A DNA stretch of 64,000 nt, from positions 535,449-599,448 of the forward strand of contig JAFEKR010000036.1 in NCBI GenBank assembly GCA_019022495.1, given 5' to 3'. Shown here in pieces: positions 46,701 to 59,227 of this stretch. Positions within the stretch are counted from its first letter, which is position 1. Every line of letters begins with the position of its first letter. Below the pieces are notes generated by a model. That model searched no databases. It was not told where the DNA came from and saw only the letters and a list, made by a program, of their open reading frames with translations. Made by a program: the position numbers and the translations under genes. The stretch is from Epichloe hybrida. Taxonomy: Eukaryota > Ascomycota > Sordariomycetes > Hypocreales > Clavicipitaceae.

Positions 46701-47202
46701 CATAGCGAACCGCAACCCGAAGTGCTTCACTATTTGCATCCCGACCCGTTTTTGGATCTTCATAAATTGACACATCTCCGCGGGCGACATTGGGCTTCGT
46801 TTGGGCTGTAGATTCGACGGGTGAGTCTGGACGGAGTAGACTTCGGCTTGGAGACGAGGGAGCGGTAGCAGGCAGGTTCAGTCGTTGAGTAGGTGCTGAG
46901 AATCCATCACTCAGGCCGTCGAATTCCCCTGCAATGTTTTGAAAACTTCCCTCGCTGGGCACCGATGACAGTGGTGACGAAGATGCTGAGTCGAACGTCA
47001 AGTCTTTGACAGGGAAAACGTGAGAAGTGGGAGTGTTCTCATCATGCACGGAATCGGGAAAATCCCAAACGTCTCGCTCCAGGTCGGTTTCTGAAGATAT
47101 TGCATGGCTTGTCTCAACCAACTGAGATCCAGACTGCTGGCTCTCAAATCCTGCCTCGTCTTCCGAATCTGGGATTTCACCCAACTCTTTCCAATTAACC
47201 AT
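40705..47202 (-). CDS. mus7: Mus7/MMS22-family DNA repair scaffold
   Basis: A single 2,165-residue exon on the minus strand. Mus7 (fission yeast) and Mms22 (budding yeast) are large proteins that act with Rtt101/Rtt107-type ubiquitin ligases to stabilise and restart damaged replication forks. The N-terminus MVNWKELGEIPDSEDE is the typical start of fungal Mus7. The first about 900 residues are low-complexity, with acidic patches (SDEDEEG-like) and basic NLS-like patches (RKRRRRTIIDSD, KRKKIISR). The C-terminal about 1,150 residues are a helical, globular region (for example HHFEIFPLQPGVFFHESTL, the start of the conserved block). The size is close to or a little above family members. No intron is needed, and the start is the ATG at 47,202, the first in frame. 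Confidence 0.9.
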   Translation of the reverse strand: MVNWKELGEIPDSEDEAGFESQQSGSQLVETSHAISSETDLERDVWDFPDSVHDENTPTSHVFPVKDLTFDSASSSPLSSVPSEGSFQNIAGEFDGLSDGFSAPTQRLNLPATAPSSPSRSLLRPDSPVESTAQTKPNVARGDVSIYEDPKTGRDANSEALRVAVRYERSLRPRKPIQEHPYLLESAQFSSTWKMHGLKPMRMASELERTKGDELSRISQDRGFEEDSQESPQLPPSTSLSPSKDVTRPVPAGLGVSSSAQLRNSPRSGHINTSSPPSSQAETDITSLFDQDLPALDELLLKPPKLFKSKTEKRYATSPKSSTRKRRRRTIIDSDPIDSDSFLAMSTRLSPNSPLPDSPSISRTLHPGAGEKLVLPSLHKEPELSRAREFVEQQNVREISDEDDITMAIVLDDDHPELSDSATISESEGEAVTAMSRRIRGVLPASWLRLDQQTGREKAEKTVRNDHRPRGASMKEGRRGVAQLRHTVPGSTAIPDLFENSDNESSSLPLATHEDHVDVSIKSALHAVESLTSSNTASILTIDEDDEGDSVIEDNRIDFMAPPKASRKRRSQLSVITKDKKSSNTSSRGVPTPSRRLAKSWQTKITAHLTEPGDYDAGAWSSAKRKKIISRADIGRTPRKTKSKQVKRRPPKLGILDTIQPDAPHFLKIAARTARRRISQGRSCPRTKTIQLATRQDQIDAVSVLNQWRSGSLKQRSSVTEVARSLRKTKKSRTALKESSGNQARQVATPPAEIVASRKFVKHVSAEGSIRYLAGHSQSGRSSVKHVRRRNDAQDPTALEATTRPAQLETDEPYRMTKSGFHSRKKFLDNLYQHGISTPSLKEPETRYPSDAEEAVSFPFPVQSSIFSGPRPEQSRRDKIGPRCRKRTLPRKIDISAPQYSHANDPVPHGYSAEIPPVTNLAAGKLHGLGPYGTQYTHHFEIFPLQPGVFFHESTLIGGGHLQACAALSFPIDWTESRPRVSLNLNTHVLRWGPWNAQVSSEFGVVLDFVADQLETQLADPHKAHDNDPTPVRAMDFLLNYVKGSLGFVEESHKSSFVSRTRECIHCFNDRVGSAVQTAFWDDDQNIGFISQLYDRLLLISLVVLKICRMDPNLVAESFSLEDLLKSIVNVSMSILTKLGFENLQSLYIELGNPDMRDVGIRDETPAVHSWVMNMRVLELAQIPRCSFWDLLQQHIGPKRDALSNNAQDHERIWQNMFVLLPLVEFSHSGVLLAGKRHEATCDGWAIPQGLIKKVFELYNANSRQGASFNSYCRALVGRCHFLVQEWGWRKCVSVIGLIFDFFGAHQLAHLRNEEVYKSPSFLENLAGRPTLHIEPEDRCFHVFLKLVAVAIRKSRDAGCLKDVGNLVARTVPNHIRQHNKDEKVHERDLAALRNHHDLLCTLFWAAPLEYRPSPTLIQHLVVPATSHKEACLINLRAWNQLSRYIIASGEAGTLWKPFHTWRNAFFDQVLQQYNSVASDVALQLATLGKEASNSISKEMVRATIFANKAALMDILYASASASLDVVRYATDLASATFAMNRVQMRTIFTQFSASPPDLDWGILRTSLATLEIMLAKIDDFKASEGSQQSESQLLNSAVADDALLALDQELSQSFFSMARCVLSTRGKANSSLTAKTGHDDCMEHVVIVAARISMRFVNGGLIRLYELFNKSKYQLFNALPHQLDLDHRRHVTLFISTLLQYDVDDFDNAGFNLTELWVSCLVKPRMSLRYELQLGQQLCRHGVALVPDTIAGLCTLPDYNVTRELFEYSISYMRKSLRDAGPTLHKTLSAEYSSALKMAMEQMKSDLRTTSQMPTEHTSYVMFAQNIISLIKTHASEICAVDNYFYQISKEYSPPAEDPQLQVASLVSYGLRLQDGDGRISQSLFYLLFNNAKLSIVNNKVDEQIEMLLKGMLNGNIKNFVLCKMLPSIINVAFAEPDASPLLDIYLEALRRCFAAEVISRELLHEDTAAICILLRTVWNVMGDIRTTTEALTLRQLYLIRQVLALQNLFWPSMHVLSASKPTPESWTSLREMLERLWGVFRITEGCLKEMGANEWDSNGEIPASRLFAEPEGLEVKSDGFDSDIQTFTENMIQDVRKSWRVTSEAIWINLQGSRKGGSDGLALAQWEFKELMNDVYDRTREWCWWWRRLNGTTCPNHGVGDVF

Positions 47203-47668
47203 GACGAGAACTCGACATGATCTCTATTGCAGCAACTACTCGCAATGCATAACTGCAGAGTAGACACGATACTTCTTCCAGGCTTCGAGTTTGGCGGCTA
47301 GAGTCGTGCTCCAACAGAAAGAGTCGTGATACTTGCTGGCTGGGCAATTCTTCCTGTTTGTTGTATCTTTCGTCCGAGAATGTCAAATCCGGAGTTTCTT
47401 AAGCTGGGATGTCAACGCGATTTAGCTTGCAGCAGACGCGTTCCGGCAGCTTCACGCGCTAAGTGGAGAGAGTTTTGCGGGAGCACGTTGTTAGTTTCTA
47501 GGTGGACTAGAGTAGTGACGACCACCTGCCAACTCACTGCCGCCAGGCCACATGCGGGCCTCATGCGGGTCACATGCGCACCACATTCAACTAACTACTA
47601 ACTACGGTACCGAAACAATATTCTTTACGATAAACAGACACCCTCATCTACTGACTTCAATAGCAGAT
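47203..47668. promoter_or_regulatory. divergent promoter, Mus7 and small membrane protein
   Basis: 466 bases between the divergent starts of Mus7 (-) and the 43-residue gene (+). A short cacatgcgg(g/c)cc(t/a) repeat is present near 47,549-47,580. No clear TATA box is seen. Confidence 0.45.
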
Positions 47669-47886
47669 ATGAGCGGGTTTCAGAGAGCGCTTCCCGTTGC
47701 ACTAGCAGTGTTCACCGGTGTGCTAGGAGGTAGTCCACCAAATTCCAATTTCATCCATCCATTTATTTTCCTACAAGGTCTATAGACATCTCCAGATTGC
47801 TCACAGCTTCAACAGGGTACTACACCTTCCAGCCAGCTCTGGTACAGGACAGAAACTTGCACAAGAATGCCACAGAGTCTCTGTAG
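47669..47886 (+). CDS. 43-residue putative mitochondrial membrane protein
   Basis: Two exons (47669-47729, 47816-47886) with an 86-base intron (gtagtc to aacag) encode a 43-residue protein. It begins MSGFQRALPVALAVFTGV, a hydrophobic helix with two glycines, and continues GYYTFQPALVQDRNLHKNAT. This shape (a single N-terminal helix followed by YYTFxPxL and a short polar tail) resembles small mitochondrial inner-membrane proteins of the DUF4538/Ecm19-like kind. The match to a named family is from memory and uncertain. The reading frame without the intron stops after about 39 codons in unrelated sequence, so the spliced model is better. It is too short for standard ORF finding. Confidence 0.6.
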
Positions 47887-48554
47887 GTGGTCCAGGAGAG
47901 TAAATATGAGATTTAATGCATGATTGACAAATGAAAACAGATCAACCGTCACCACACCCGACCCTTCGGGCTTGAGGAATCTAAAACCGGACGATGGGGG
48001 TACAAGAGATGCAAAGTGATGATGCACGGCTTCAGCACAGCATCTTCATTGCTTTCTCATTTGGTTCACTATGGTGCTATGATACTTTCAATGGATGAGT
48101 AGGCTTGATGGTCTGTCCGCCGCAGGCACCAAAATTTATTGTCCCAAATCGTATAGAATATCATTTCGGCATATAAAAACAGAAGTCCCTAAAAATCTCA
48201 AATTCGTCACAGAATAAAACTGACCCAAGTTTCGCATTATACAACGATCTATCGAAATGCAACTTTGTTCTGTGTTATATCTCAACAAACACTGTACGCA
48301 ACGAACTATGATGTCATTATTTACGCTACATAGTTGAGCAACATGTGCCTTCGCATCACCGGTTGTTTTTCAGTTTCAACACAAGTTATCGCCCGTCAAG
48401 TTTCCGGATCCATTAACACTTAAATGAGACCACAACACGTTCTCCCACACTCTAGAAAAAATAAAAGTAGAAAGCAGCCATGACAAATCCATCAATGCCC
48501 CGAGCCTGGCTCCTCGAGTGCTAGGACCTGTTATATGGTCAGTGAATAGGTTTT
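47887..48554. other. convergent 3' intergenic spacer
   Basis: 668 bases of AT-rich sequence between the 3' ends of the small gene (+) and the branching enzyme (-). No gene, RNA or repeat was recognised. Confidence 0.5.
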
Positions 48555-51001
48555 TTACTTGAACTCCTTGGTCACGAATCTACTCACCAATGCTGTTCGG
48601 CACGGTATGTACACCTGCGCCCAATTCTTTCGCCCGTTCCACTCCATGGGAGTCGTGAAGAAACGGGTGCTCTCATCTATTCTGTTGAATCCGCCGACGT
48701 CCTTGGCGTCCGTGTTCAAGACGATACGGTATGTACCTGCAACCTCAACGCCGACCCGGTAATCAGTGAAGCTCGAGAAGTGGTGAAAATTGAAAATGAA
48801 AACCAAGCCTGCTCTCTCAAAGACTATGACTTTGTCTCCCTCATGTTTGAGAGAAATGTAGGCCTGAGGAGCGCTCAGCCAGTGGTACTTGGCTTCAGAT
48901 TGATTCATAGCTCTGTCGAAATTGTTGAGATACTGATATCGAAGCAGAGGGTCGTCTGTAAGATTCAGCTGGCGACGGGCATACCAAAAGGAATTGTTAT
49001 TGCCTTCTCGTGGAAAATCGAGCCATTCTGGGTGACCAAATTCATTGCCCTCAAAGTTGAGGTAGCCTTCGCCTCCGAGCGCGTGTGTTATAAGTCGAAT
49101 CATTTTGTGAAGTGACATGCCTCTTTCGATAACGGGGGTCAGTGGAGACAGATTCGACATGTTCGTGTACATTTCCGCATCGCAGAGATGCATCATGAGT
49201 GTTTTATCGCCCACGAGACTTTTCCTTGTTAGTATCGCATTTCCATTGTTCAGTGATTAATCAACTTACGCTTGGTCATGGCTTTCGCAGTATGCAATAG
49301 TCTTCTCTCCATGCCGTCGATTTGTCAATGTAAAACAGATGTTTCCTATATCCCATTCTTCATCCTGTAGCTCTTTCAGAATCTTGATCCACATATCAGG
49401 TATCGCCATGGCTAGGCGATAGTCGAAGCCAACACCACCGAGAGCAACGGGCAGGCATAGAGCCGGCATGCCTGAGACATCTTCTGCTATAGTTATAACC
49501 TCGGGATATAGAGAGTGCAACATTTTGTTGGCGATCATGAGATAAACAACGGCCTCTTCATCAACATCGGAGCCGAAATATTCATGGTAGCCACCGGAGA
49601 AGCCTCTACACGCGTGTCAGTCGATGGCAAGTTAGCTTTCCACAGGGACGACTTACGCTCCGACGCCGTGATGCACATAAAGCATGCTGGTTACACCATC
49701 GAATCTGAATCCGTCGAAATGATACTCGTCCATCCAGAATCTTAGATTGCTTAGAAGAAATCGCATGACTTCGTGATGACCATAGTTGAACAGTCTGCTA
49801 TCCCATTGATCATGGCGACCTTTGCTGCCGCCATGAAAGTACTGATGGTCCGTACCATCGAATTCATTCAGTCCATCCAGCACATTTTTTGAAGCATGGC
49901 TGTGGACCACATCTAAAAGCACCGTTATCCCCATACCGTGAGCTGTATCAACTAGCTCCTTTAGATCTTCCGGCGGGCCGTATCTGCTACTGGCAGCGAA
50001 GAAGCTATTGATTTGATAACCAAACGACGCGTAGTACGCATGCTCCATGATGGCCATGAGTTGTATAACATTATAGCCAAGATCCTTGATTCGTGGCAGC
50101 ATGTTCGTTGTGAATTCCTTGTAAGTTGCTACCCTTTGCTCCGGAGTGGATATACCGACGTGAGCCTCGTAAACCCGAGTGCTCGCGGGCTTAGCAGGTC
50201 TCGGGTGCTTGAAGACATATCTTTCTGTTGCGCTTGGGTTCCAGAATCGCGCCTCATAGGCTGGGGAGATACTCAAATCTTGAGTGACGTATTTGATCCA
50301 GGCCGGGAGACGATCGACAAATTCTCCCGTGGGTAATTCAAGAGAAACCTGGTGTGACAACACTGCGTTAGTCAATGCCTGGAAGGAGACTGTCACGTAG
50401 GCTGACCTTGATCTTTGAGTTATGTGCTATGGCGGGCTGGCCATCATTCGCAGGAATAACGATCTCGAAAACACCGAAGTCATTCTTTTTCATTGGGTGA
50501 GACTTTCGGTCCCAATCATCTGAAGTTTACATCAGTGAGTTTTTGATCAGTCGTGGGATTGACGGTAAGAACGCACTGAACTCGCCGATAACAGAAGCTG
50601 TTATAGCGTTGGGGGCCCATTCTCGGTAGGTGATACTGTTGTCAGAATTCACATTCAGACCAAATTTCTCGAAGCCCTACACAATGGTCAGATGAAAATG
50701 ACCTTCTCAGGTGAAAATCGGCTTCGGTTATCTTACGCGAGTGAACTTTTCCAATCCACCTTCGCTGGCTTCAATTGTGCTAATCCACTCGTTTGCTTTG
50801 GCATATCGTCGTCTGAGGGGCTCGCTGAAAGGCTCCAGCCATGGGTCGAGTTTGACCACACCTGCAACCTCAGTCAGCTTGGTCAACATTGTGAGTGTTT
50901 GCTATCAAGACAAGCTACCCACCTGTGCCATCTTGAGGTAGATCTTCCGCTTTCAGGCCGGATAACCCGTGGGCTTCAATTGCTTTCTCAATATCCGTCA
51001 T
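48555..51001 (-). CDS. gbe1: 1,4-alpha-glucan (glycogen) branching enzyme
   Basis: GH13 branching enzyme that transfers alpha-1,4 glucan chains to form alpha-1,6 branches in glycogen, in the cytosol. Seven exons (51001-50923, 50861-50737, 50676-50577, 50519-50407, 50348-49657, 49605-49270, 49218-48555) give 702 residues, the usual length for GBE1. The N-terminal CBM48-type domain ([16 protein letters not shown]) comes first. Catalytic motifs follow in order: DVVHSH near 283, [11 protein letters not shown] near 353 (nucleophile Asp), EDVSG near 409 (acid/base Glu) and ESHDQ near 480, then the alpha-amylase C-terminal beta domain. All six introns have GT-AG ends and restore frame and conserved text. 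The start is [20 protein letters not shown]. Confidence 0.96.
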
Positions 51002-51892
51002 GGTGTCGAGAAAACCTTTACCCCTATTGCGTGGTTTCTTCCCAAGTTTTTAGGTGTAGTGTGTTTGGTCCAAAGGTTGGAAGCTTGGGCGTGGGGAGCT
51101 GAGGAGGTGGGGTAATCAACGTAATAGCAGCGTCACTCAAACGAGATTCGAGGGAAAATATGAAGTTAAGGACGATCGAGGTGGTGAAGGGTCTAGAATT
51201 GGGTACGGTTCCAAACCCGCAACGAGAGTTTAATCAATATTATGGGTGTGGCAATTGTAGTCCGTGAGTAGGGAGGTATGCTGAGCGACATCTTGATGGC
51301 TGCCGTGCCAATGGTCCAATGCCTGTTCTGGAAAGCAATCGATACTGATAATGAGCTTTATCGCAGCTATCGGTGTGGGTCTGAGCATTGCTTGTGATTC
51401 CGTAAGGGCGAGCGCCATTATGCGGAGGCGCTGAATATGACGTCGAAGTAGCGCCAAGCGGGCAGAGGTGTCTCAATGCGCAAAAGTGCCAGCCAACACT
51501 CTCCGTACAGTCGGTGTACTTGCCTGTACCGTGCCGGCATAGCCCACCCATCGTGCTTTCCCCGGTTCCCGTACGTAATAGCGGGTTACCTCAGTCCGGC
51601 TTATGCAAGCACTGGGCAATTACTTGTACTTATCGCTCTGGTAAAGAGTCAAGCACTCGAACGATACAAGCCCATGCTTTCGGTGAAAGCGTACGCAGCC
51701 ATTCAACACTCTTTTGGGCTCTCTTTGGCTTGGTGTTCCCCACAGAGCTATTCCGTCTTCTGGATGTTTGCAACCAGCGCACAGATCAAAGGCAGACGAA
51801 GCAACCACCCCCACCGCTCCTACGACCCGTTCTCCTACGAATGAAGCTACGAATGAAAGAATGAGCTATGCGTAGTCGTTTCGCAGGTCAGG
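51002..51892. promoter_or_regulatory. divergent promoter region, GBE1 and ClpX
   Basis: 891 bases between the divergent starts of the branching enzyme (-) and ClpX (+). Several short open frames here have no domain. Just before the ClpX start is gaatgaagctacgaatgaaagaatgag, a small direct repeat of gaatgaa(g/a). Confidence 0.45.
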
Positions 51893-53754
51893 ATGCTTGT
51901 GCAAACTAGGGCATTGCTTCGCCGTGTGCAGGTGTCCAGGATCCAAAGGCCGCGATTTAATAGCTCGACAAGTAGACATCATGTGCGGCGAGTTTCGACA
52001 ACATCCTCTCGAGGAGTATCAAGCCGATCTCCGGACTTGAACTCGGGGTTTACAAGAAGTTATGATCCTACGGTTGAATCTGGACGGGGCCCGATGTTCG
52101 ATAAAGCCAAGTTCGGCGTCCCCCAGTTCTATCCGAGAGACTTGAAGAAGCGAGTCGATGAATATGTCGTCGGTCAAGAAAGAGCGAAGAGGACTATCTG
52201 TTCAACACTGTTCAATCATTATCAGAAGCTCAGACGATGGCATCAACATGAGCATGAGCGTCGAAACCTCCAGGATAAAGTGATGCGTCAGCGCTTTGCT
52301 CGCGATAGGGAGCAGCATAAGAAGCGAAAGGAGCCACACCGTGTCGAAGGTTTGCGGCTATTTAAAATATTTTCTTCATTTCTGTTCGCAGCACATCGAA
52401 ACTGATTGTATATGTGCTTGAAACTAGATGAGTTCCCGTGGCATAATGAGTCTGCTCGACCTCTCCACGAAGCGAGCGAATATGAAGATGATCCTCTTGA
52501 TCATCTGTATATCCCTGAGGATCCTTCCGTGCCAAACCATGTGAAAATCGACAAAAGCAATCTTCTTCTGATTGGTCCAACCGGAGTTGGCAAGACCTAC
52601 ATACTAGAGTATGATCACCTTCTCGCCTCCTGCGTTGATGTTTATCGCTGACTTGCAACAGAACCCTCAGTAAACAAATTCATGTTCCCTTCTCAATATG
52701 CGATTGCAATTCTTTGACTCAAGCTGGCTACATCGGGCAAGATGTAGAAACTTGTATCGAGCGCCTTCTTATAGAGTCCAACTATGACATCAAAGCTACG
52801 GAGTACGGTATTGTCGTCTTGGATGAGTTTGACAAACTTGCCAGAAGGGAGTCACCTACCGGTCGTGATGTTGGGGGAGAAGGTGTGCAACAGGCTCTAC
52901 TCAAGCTAGTCGAGGGCACAAAAGTCACTATAAACGTGAAAGACAATCGATCATCACGCTCAAGTCCTCCAATTACCACCAACTACGACTCTGCCGGTTC
53001 GGGTCCTTCTGCGACACACACAGCGCCTCCAGGGGGCAAGGTTGACCAGTATATCATTGATACAAGCAACATACTCTTTGTCTTTTGTGGTGCTTTTGTC
53101 GGTCTCGATAAGGCAATACTGCAAAGAGTAGCCAAGCCATCTATGGGTTTTGGTGGTGAGTTGAGAAGCGAATCATCACTATCAGGCAACAAGAAGCAGC
53201 TTCTCCCACCAAGCCTATACACCCACGTCGCACATCGTGATTCCGTGCCAATCTCTTCTTTAACTCCTCTAGACCTAGCAACACCCGCCGACCTTCAAAA
53301 CTTTGGTTTTATTCCGGAGCTCATAGGTCGTTTACATAACATTTGTGCTCTCAGCCCCTTATCCTCTGAAGACTTGTTACGAGTTCTTACAGAGCCGAGA
53401 AACTGTCTTGTTGCTCAATATACGGCTCTGTTTGAAACATACCCGTCCCGGCTGTTCTTCACTGAAAAGGCGTTGTATGCCATAGCGGAGAGAGCAGCCA
53501 CCTTTGGAACTGGAGCAAGAGCTTTGAAGATGGAAATGGAACGCGTCCTAGCCGAGCCCATTTTTGACGCACCAATGCCTTACGTCCTCATAAACGAAGC
53601 TTGTGTCAATGGATCGGAACAGGTTCTCTATTGGGGCAAGGAAGGTCGATTCGAGGTCGATCGGCGATTGCAAGAGGAGGCGATGGATCGTCCATCTCCA
53701 CTGCCTCGAGTCAGGTTTGAGCGTTCGAGAGAGGTTGGGCAGAGCGGAGGGTAG
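51893..53754 (+). CDS. clpX: Mitochondrial ClpX-type AAA+ unfoldase
   Basis: ClpX/Mcx1 unfolds proteins in the mitochondrial matrix, either to feed ClpP or to remodel complexes. Three exons (51893-52349, 52428-52608, 52662-53754) give 576 residues. The N-terminus (MLVQTRALLRRVQVSRIQRP, rich in Arg and Ser, few acids) is a probable targeting peptide. No N-terminal C4 zinc domain is seen, as in mitochondrial family members. Walker A GPTGVGKT lies at 202-209, the pore loop AGYIGQDVE near 234, Walker B IVVLDEFDK near 264-271, DVGGEGVQQALLKLVEGT with sensor residues at about 282-299, and the ClpX region FIPELIGRL near 445. Low-complexity inserts (SSRSSPPITTNYDSAGSG and SLSGNKKQLLPP) extend the middle. 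The frame is restored by introns of 78 and 53 bases. Confidence 0.93.
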
Positions 53755-54109
53755 ATCAATTCAGTCTTCAATGACGGAGATACAGTCGTAGAACAAGGCT
53801 TACAATGTAATCAGGACTCAATTATGGGAACAGGTGCTCAGCATCAAAGCTCTATTTGAATGACATGAGGAATGCATAGCAAAGCAGCGTACGCTTAATG
53901 AGCAGTGGGACAATTGATTTCTTTTTTTTTTGCACCCCTCCGGCGTCGTACAGTATTTACACCCTCTAATGAATCCGCCTCATCCATCTTGCAGCCTTGC
54001 ATCTCGATTCCACGGCGCGCTAGGACAATATTACACATGGTGGAAGACCTCCATGGGTTCACCTATACTTCTAACACAAAAGAAATTACATGGAATTTGT
54101 AGAGAGTGT
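53755..54109. other. convergent 3' spacer, ClpX and COX5
   Basis: 355 bases between the 3' ends of ClpX (+) and COX5 (-), with a T-rich run near 53,921-53,930. Nothing else was recognised. Confidence 0.5.
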
Positions 54110-54997
54110 TTAGTGGCCCTTTGGAGGAGACTGAACCATGCCCTTCCCACTGTAATTCTCAGAGGTAATGCCGGTGAGGGGATCGGCTTTTTGTTGCTAT
54201 AGCAGAGGTAATTAGACATTTCCCATCCACGACCGAATGACTTCGAATCCATGGCGAAAAACTTACAATGAGAAGCTCGTTGGAAGCCTCCTGGTATTCC
54301 TTAGACATGGTTGAGGGCTCGGGTTTGGCGAATGATCGGATGGCGGCGAAGATGGCGAAACTGGTAGCAAGGCCGACGGCGACGCCCCAGGCAATGCGGG
54401 CGTTGGTGCCAGGAGGATCGACAGCACGAGGACCATGGGGACCGAAGGCAATCCAGTATGCTGCAGAACAGTCGAATTAGTTGATGTGTGTCTATCGCGA
54501 GGCCATATGATTATGGGATATGAGGGTGTATATGCAAGCCATCCAACCCAATCGAGGCCGGAGCGAGTAGACTGCACGGGGTAACTTTGCAGAAGAGCCA
54601 TTTCCGAGTCTCCCTAAGGACGACGACTCCTGTGTGCAAGCTAGTGGTATTGCGGCTGTCTACGCCGCGTTGGTGCGAGAGAGTCTTGGTGCATGGACGG
54701 GTCGGCTATCCGGGAAGTATTTTCGACGGGGGAAAAAACCCTTTGGAACAGGGAAAAGGTCAACCTACCGGCCTTCTTCTCCTGCAGAGTCAACTCGTTC
54801 CAGCTACCCTTCATACGGTCACGAAGGGCCATCCATAGATCAGCCTGCTCCTGAAGGGGCATGCCCTCCCATCGCTTCTCAATGTTCTTGAGGGTAGGGT
54901 TTGAAAGTGCCTGGGTGGAAGAAGCTCGGGAGGCGGCAGCAGGGACGCTGCGCACCAGGCCCTTGCGCAACAGACTAGACGCCGGGGTGCGCAGCAT
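54110..54997 (-). CDS. cox5: Cytochrome c oxidase subunit 5 (COX IV family)
   Basis: Nuclear-encoded subunit V of respiratory complex IV (mammalian COX4 family), in the inner mitochondrial membrane. Three exons (54997-54769, 54460-54267, 54196-54110) give 169 residues. The N-terminus MLRTPASSLLRKGLVRSVPA is a mitochondrial targeting peptide. The family signature ALSNPTLKNIEKRWEGMPLQ then EQADLWMALRDRMKGSWNEL follows. AYWIAFGPHGPRA is restored by splicing G|CA. One transmembrane helix spans about 101-122 (IAWGVAVGLATSFAIFAAI). The C-terminus reads SNELLIQQKADPLTGITSEN and ends in KGMVQSPPKGH. The first intron (309 bases) is long for this window. The last exon of 87 bases includes the stop at 54,110. 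Confidence 0.93.
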
Positions 54998-57258
54998 TTT
55001 TTACAGATCTCGACTTCGAAGTGTGAAAATGTCAATTGGCGCAGTTTTCGGCGGGTGGAGGGTATAATCGAGGCGTCTCGGGTTCGGAATCAGTCGTATG
55101 ATGGATTTCCTCCGTTGGCCCCCCCTGCGAAAGAAAGCTCAGGTTTGGGTGACTAAGCACCCGAGGATAGTCAGAATCACGTGGGTCAGACCAATCACTG
55201 TTGGTGGATTTGTCGTTGATGCGTTTCCTCTCCCCAACGCCAGATAAATCGCGAGTCCCAATTTACCGAAATTGTATCCGAGACTTGACGCTCAAGTCGC
55301 ACTGGCAAATGAACGCATTGCGATAATGCGTTTTCTTGATACGTATTATTGTGAAGTAGAGCAGTGCACAATTGCTTCGTGTCGATCCCGACTAACTCAA
55401 ATTCCTACAACCACTACGCACAAGTCATAAATTCTCGGGCTCGGCAGTGCGAATCCGCGTCAGCAGAGCTTTGATGAAACTTCCTTGGCTTGACTCAAAC
55501 GAAATGGAAACGAGAAGCCAGTATGTTTTACGCGTGTTCGATCGTCTCGTGTGTTGGTTGGTATTCGTCTCGTTTCGCACCAACGTGGTTCAGTATCACG
55601 CAAAGACTTGCCTGCGCATATTTTACCTCCGCAAAGACTTGACTGAGAAGCCACAAATATGCATTTGTCCCCTTGGGGTGTTGCAGCGCAACTGTGCCAT
55701 GTCGAAAATAAATCTTTGGTAGATGGGAATATATCTTTACGAACAAGATGCTGTCTGTAAAGTGAAACTCTACATCAAGATGGGGAAAACGATATCTAAT
55801 TGGTCCTACTCCGTACTTCGGGCAATACCAATTCCCGCGGACTCTCAGACTTGCATTTTCTCCTCGCCATGCACGTTATTTTTCTGCGCGGTTCCAGCAA
55901 CTCAGAAAAAAAAAATTGTCAAAGAGTAATGAGAAGAGTCTCACATATCACGGGGGACAGTCGAAACGCCATTTGCACATTCGAGAGAATTGTGCCTGAA
56001 GTCTGCTCGCATCATCATATCTGTAGAAAATCAGCTAAGGAAAGAAAACCTAGCCCTTGTCTTGTTTCGGCAGAGAATGAATATGGTGCTTCGAACTGCG
56101 TTCATTGCAAATATCGCCCTGGTACTTGATGCCTCTCTTGGAGGTGACGGCGAAAATGCTGCCGCCAGGGGTGAGGTCGTCGCGGACACTTGGAGGATAC
56201 CGGAAGAGGCGAGACACCAATCTCCTGTGGCAGCCAAGTTACTTGAATTGCCAGTTCAAGTGCTGAAGAAGAGAGGAAACCACCCGGCGCTGAATGCACC
56301 AAAAAAACGTACTTCTGGTAGGTTTGGCCAAAAGGCCGGATCATCGCCGTTGACCCCAGACTCTCAGCCGCAAAGGCATGCTGCCACAGCAGGCAAACGA
56401 ATCAGAGACAGCTTACCTTGAGCAACAGTGGCAGGCATCGCGAGAGACAATGGGTTTAGGTGCTATCGATTGGAACAGGCTTTTCTGGGGCCTGGGTGCA
56501 CCCTTTATACGATCATACACGATACATGTTTTAGCTTATTTGGTGATATTCGACGACATTGGAGCACGAAACCCGGACCAGGCAAAATAGATGTAATCCG
56601 CTCGGAAGTATATTTCAACTAATGATGACGCTTGCCCCTGATCGCAGATCGATTCCGGCCCGGCGAGAAGTAATCTCCTAGCACGAAGAACCGCCAGTTA
56701 AGTAATAAACCAATTCATTTTGCACACGAAAGTTGTCGCTCGCCCGGCACCATTGGCTGTCGTGTGTGCATGTATAATGTGGACTCCGGCTTGTGTGCTG
56801 TTTCTGAAGAAGAGAAAGAGGATGCAGAGCCTCAGGTACAAACAGACATGGGACGCCAGGCACCTTCTCACTACAGTTGGCCGGGGCGACCAAGGGGCTT
56901 GATCACACTGTGTACGACTTGGCGATGCTGTGAGTATGGCTAGCACTACATTCTGTATGGGCGACAACTTCCCCCATGCAATCGTAATGAATATGTATGT
57001 ACGGATTACAACCAGCCAACCAACCAACCAACCCATGCAATCGTAGGTGCCTAGTAAAGTGTGGATCGCGGAGTAACACTGTCAGCGTTCCTGCAAAACC
57101 CGACCAATTTCTGGGTGGTACATCACGTGATTAGCGAGAAAGCTCTAACCGACGAAGTCGTCCGCTCCCGAGCAGAACTGCTCTCTCTGCAAATTCTCCC
57201 CAGTTCCAACCAACTTCACTCCACTCCCACATCTGATCGCTCTCTGTCATCTGGCAAG
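54998..57258. other. long divergent spacer between COX5 and ATP2
   Basis: 2.26 kb, the longest gap in the gene-rich part. It lies between the divergent COX5 (-) and ATP2 (+), both respiratory-chain genes. Several open frames overlap here (55,447-55,722, 55,990-56,421 and 56,102-56,344 minus), none with a domain I recognise. A minus-strand ATG at 56,438 (MPATVAQ) is followed by a good donor (gtaagc) at 56,416, hinting at a spliced gene that I could not complete. A direct run of aaccaacc lies near 57,010-57,035. Confidence 0.4.
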
Positions 57259-59227
<1,969 letters not shown>

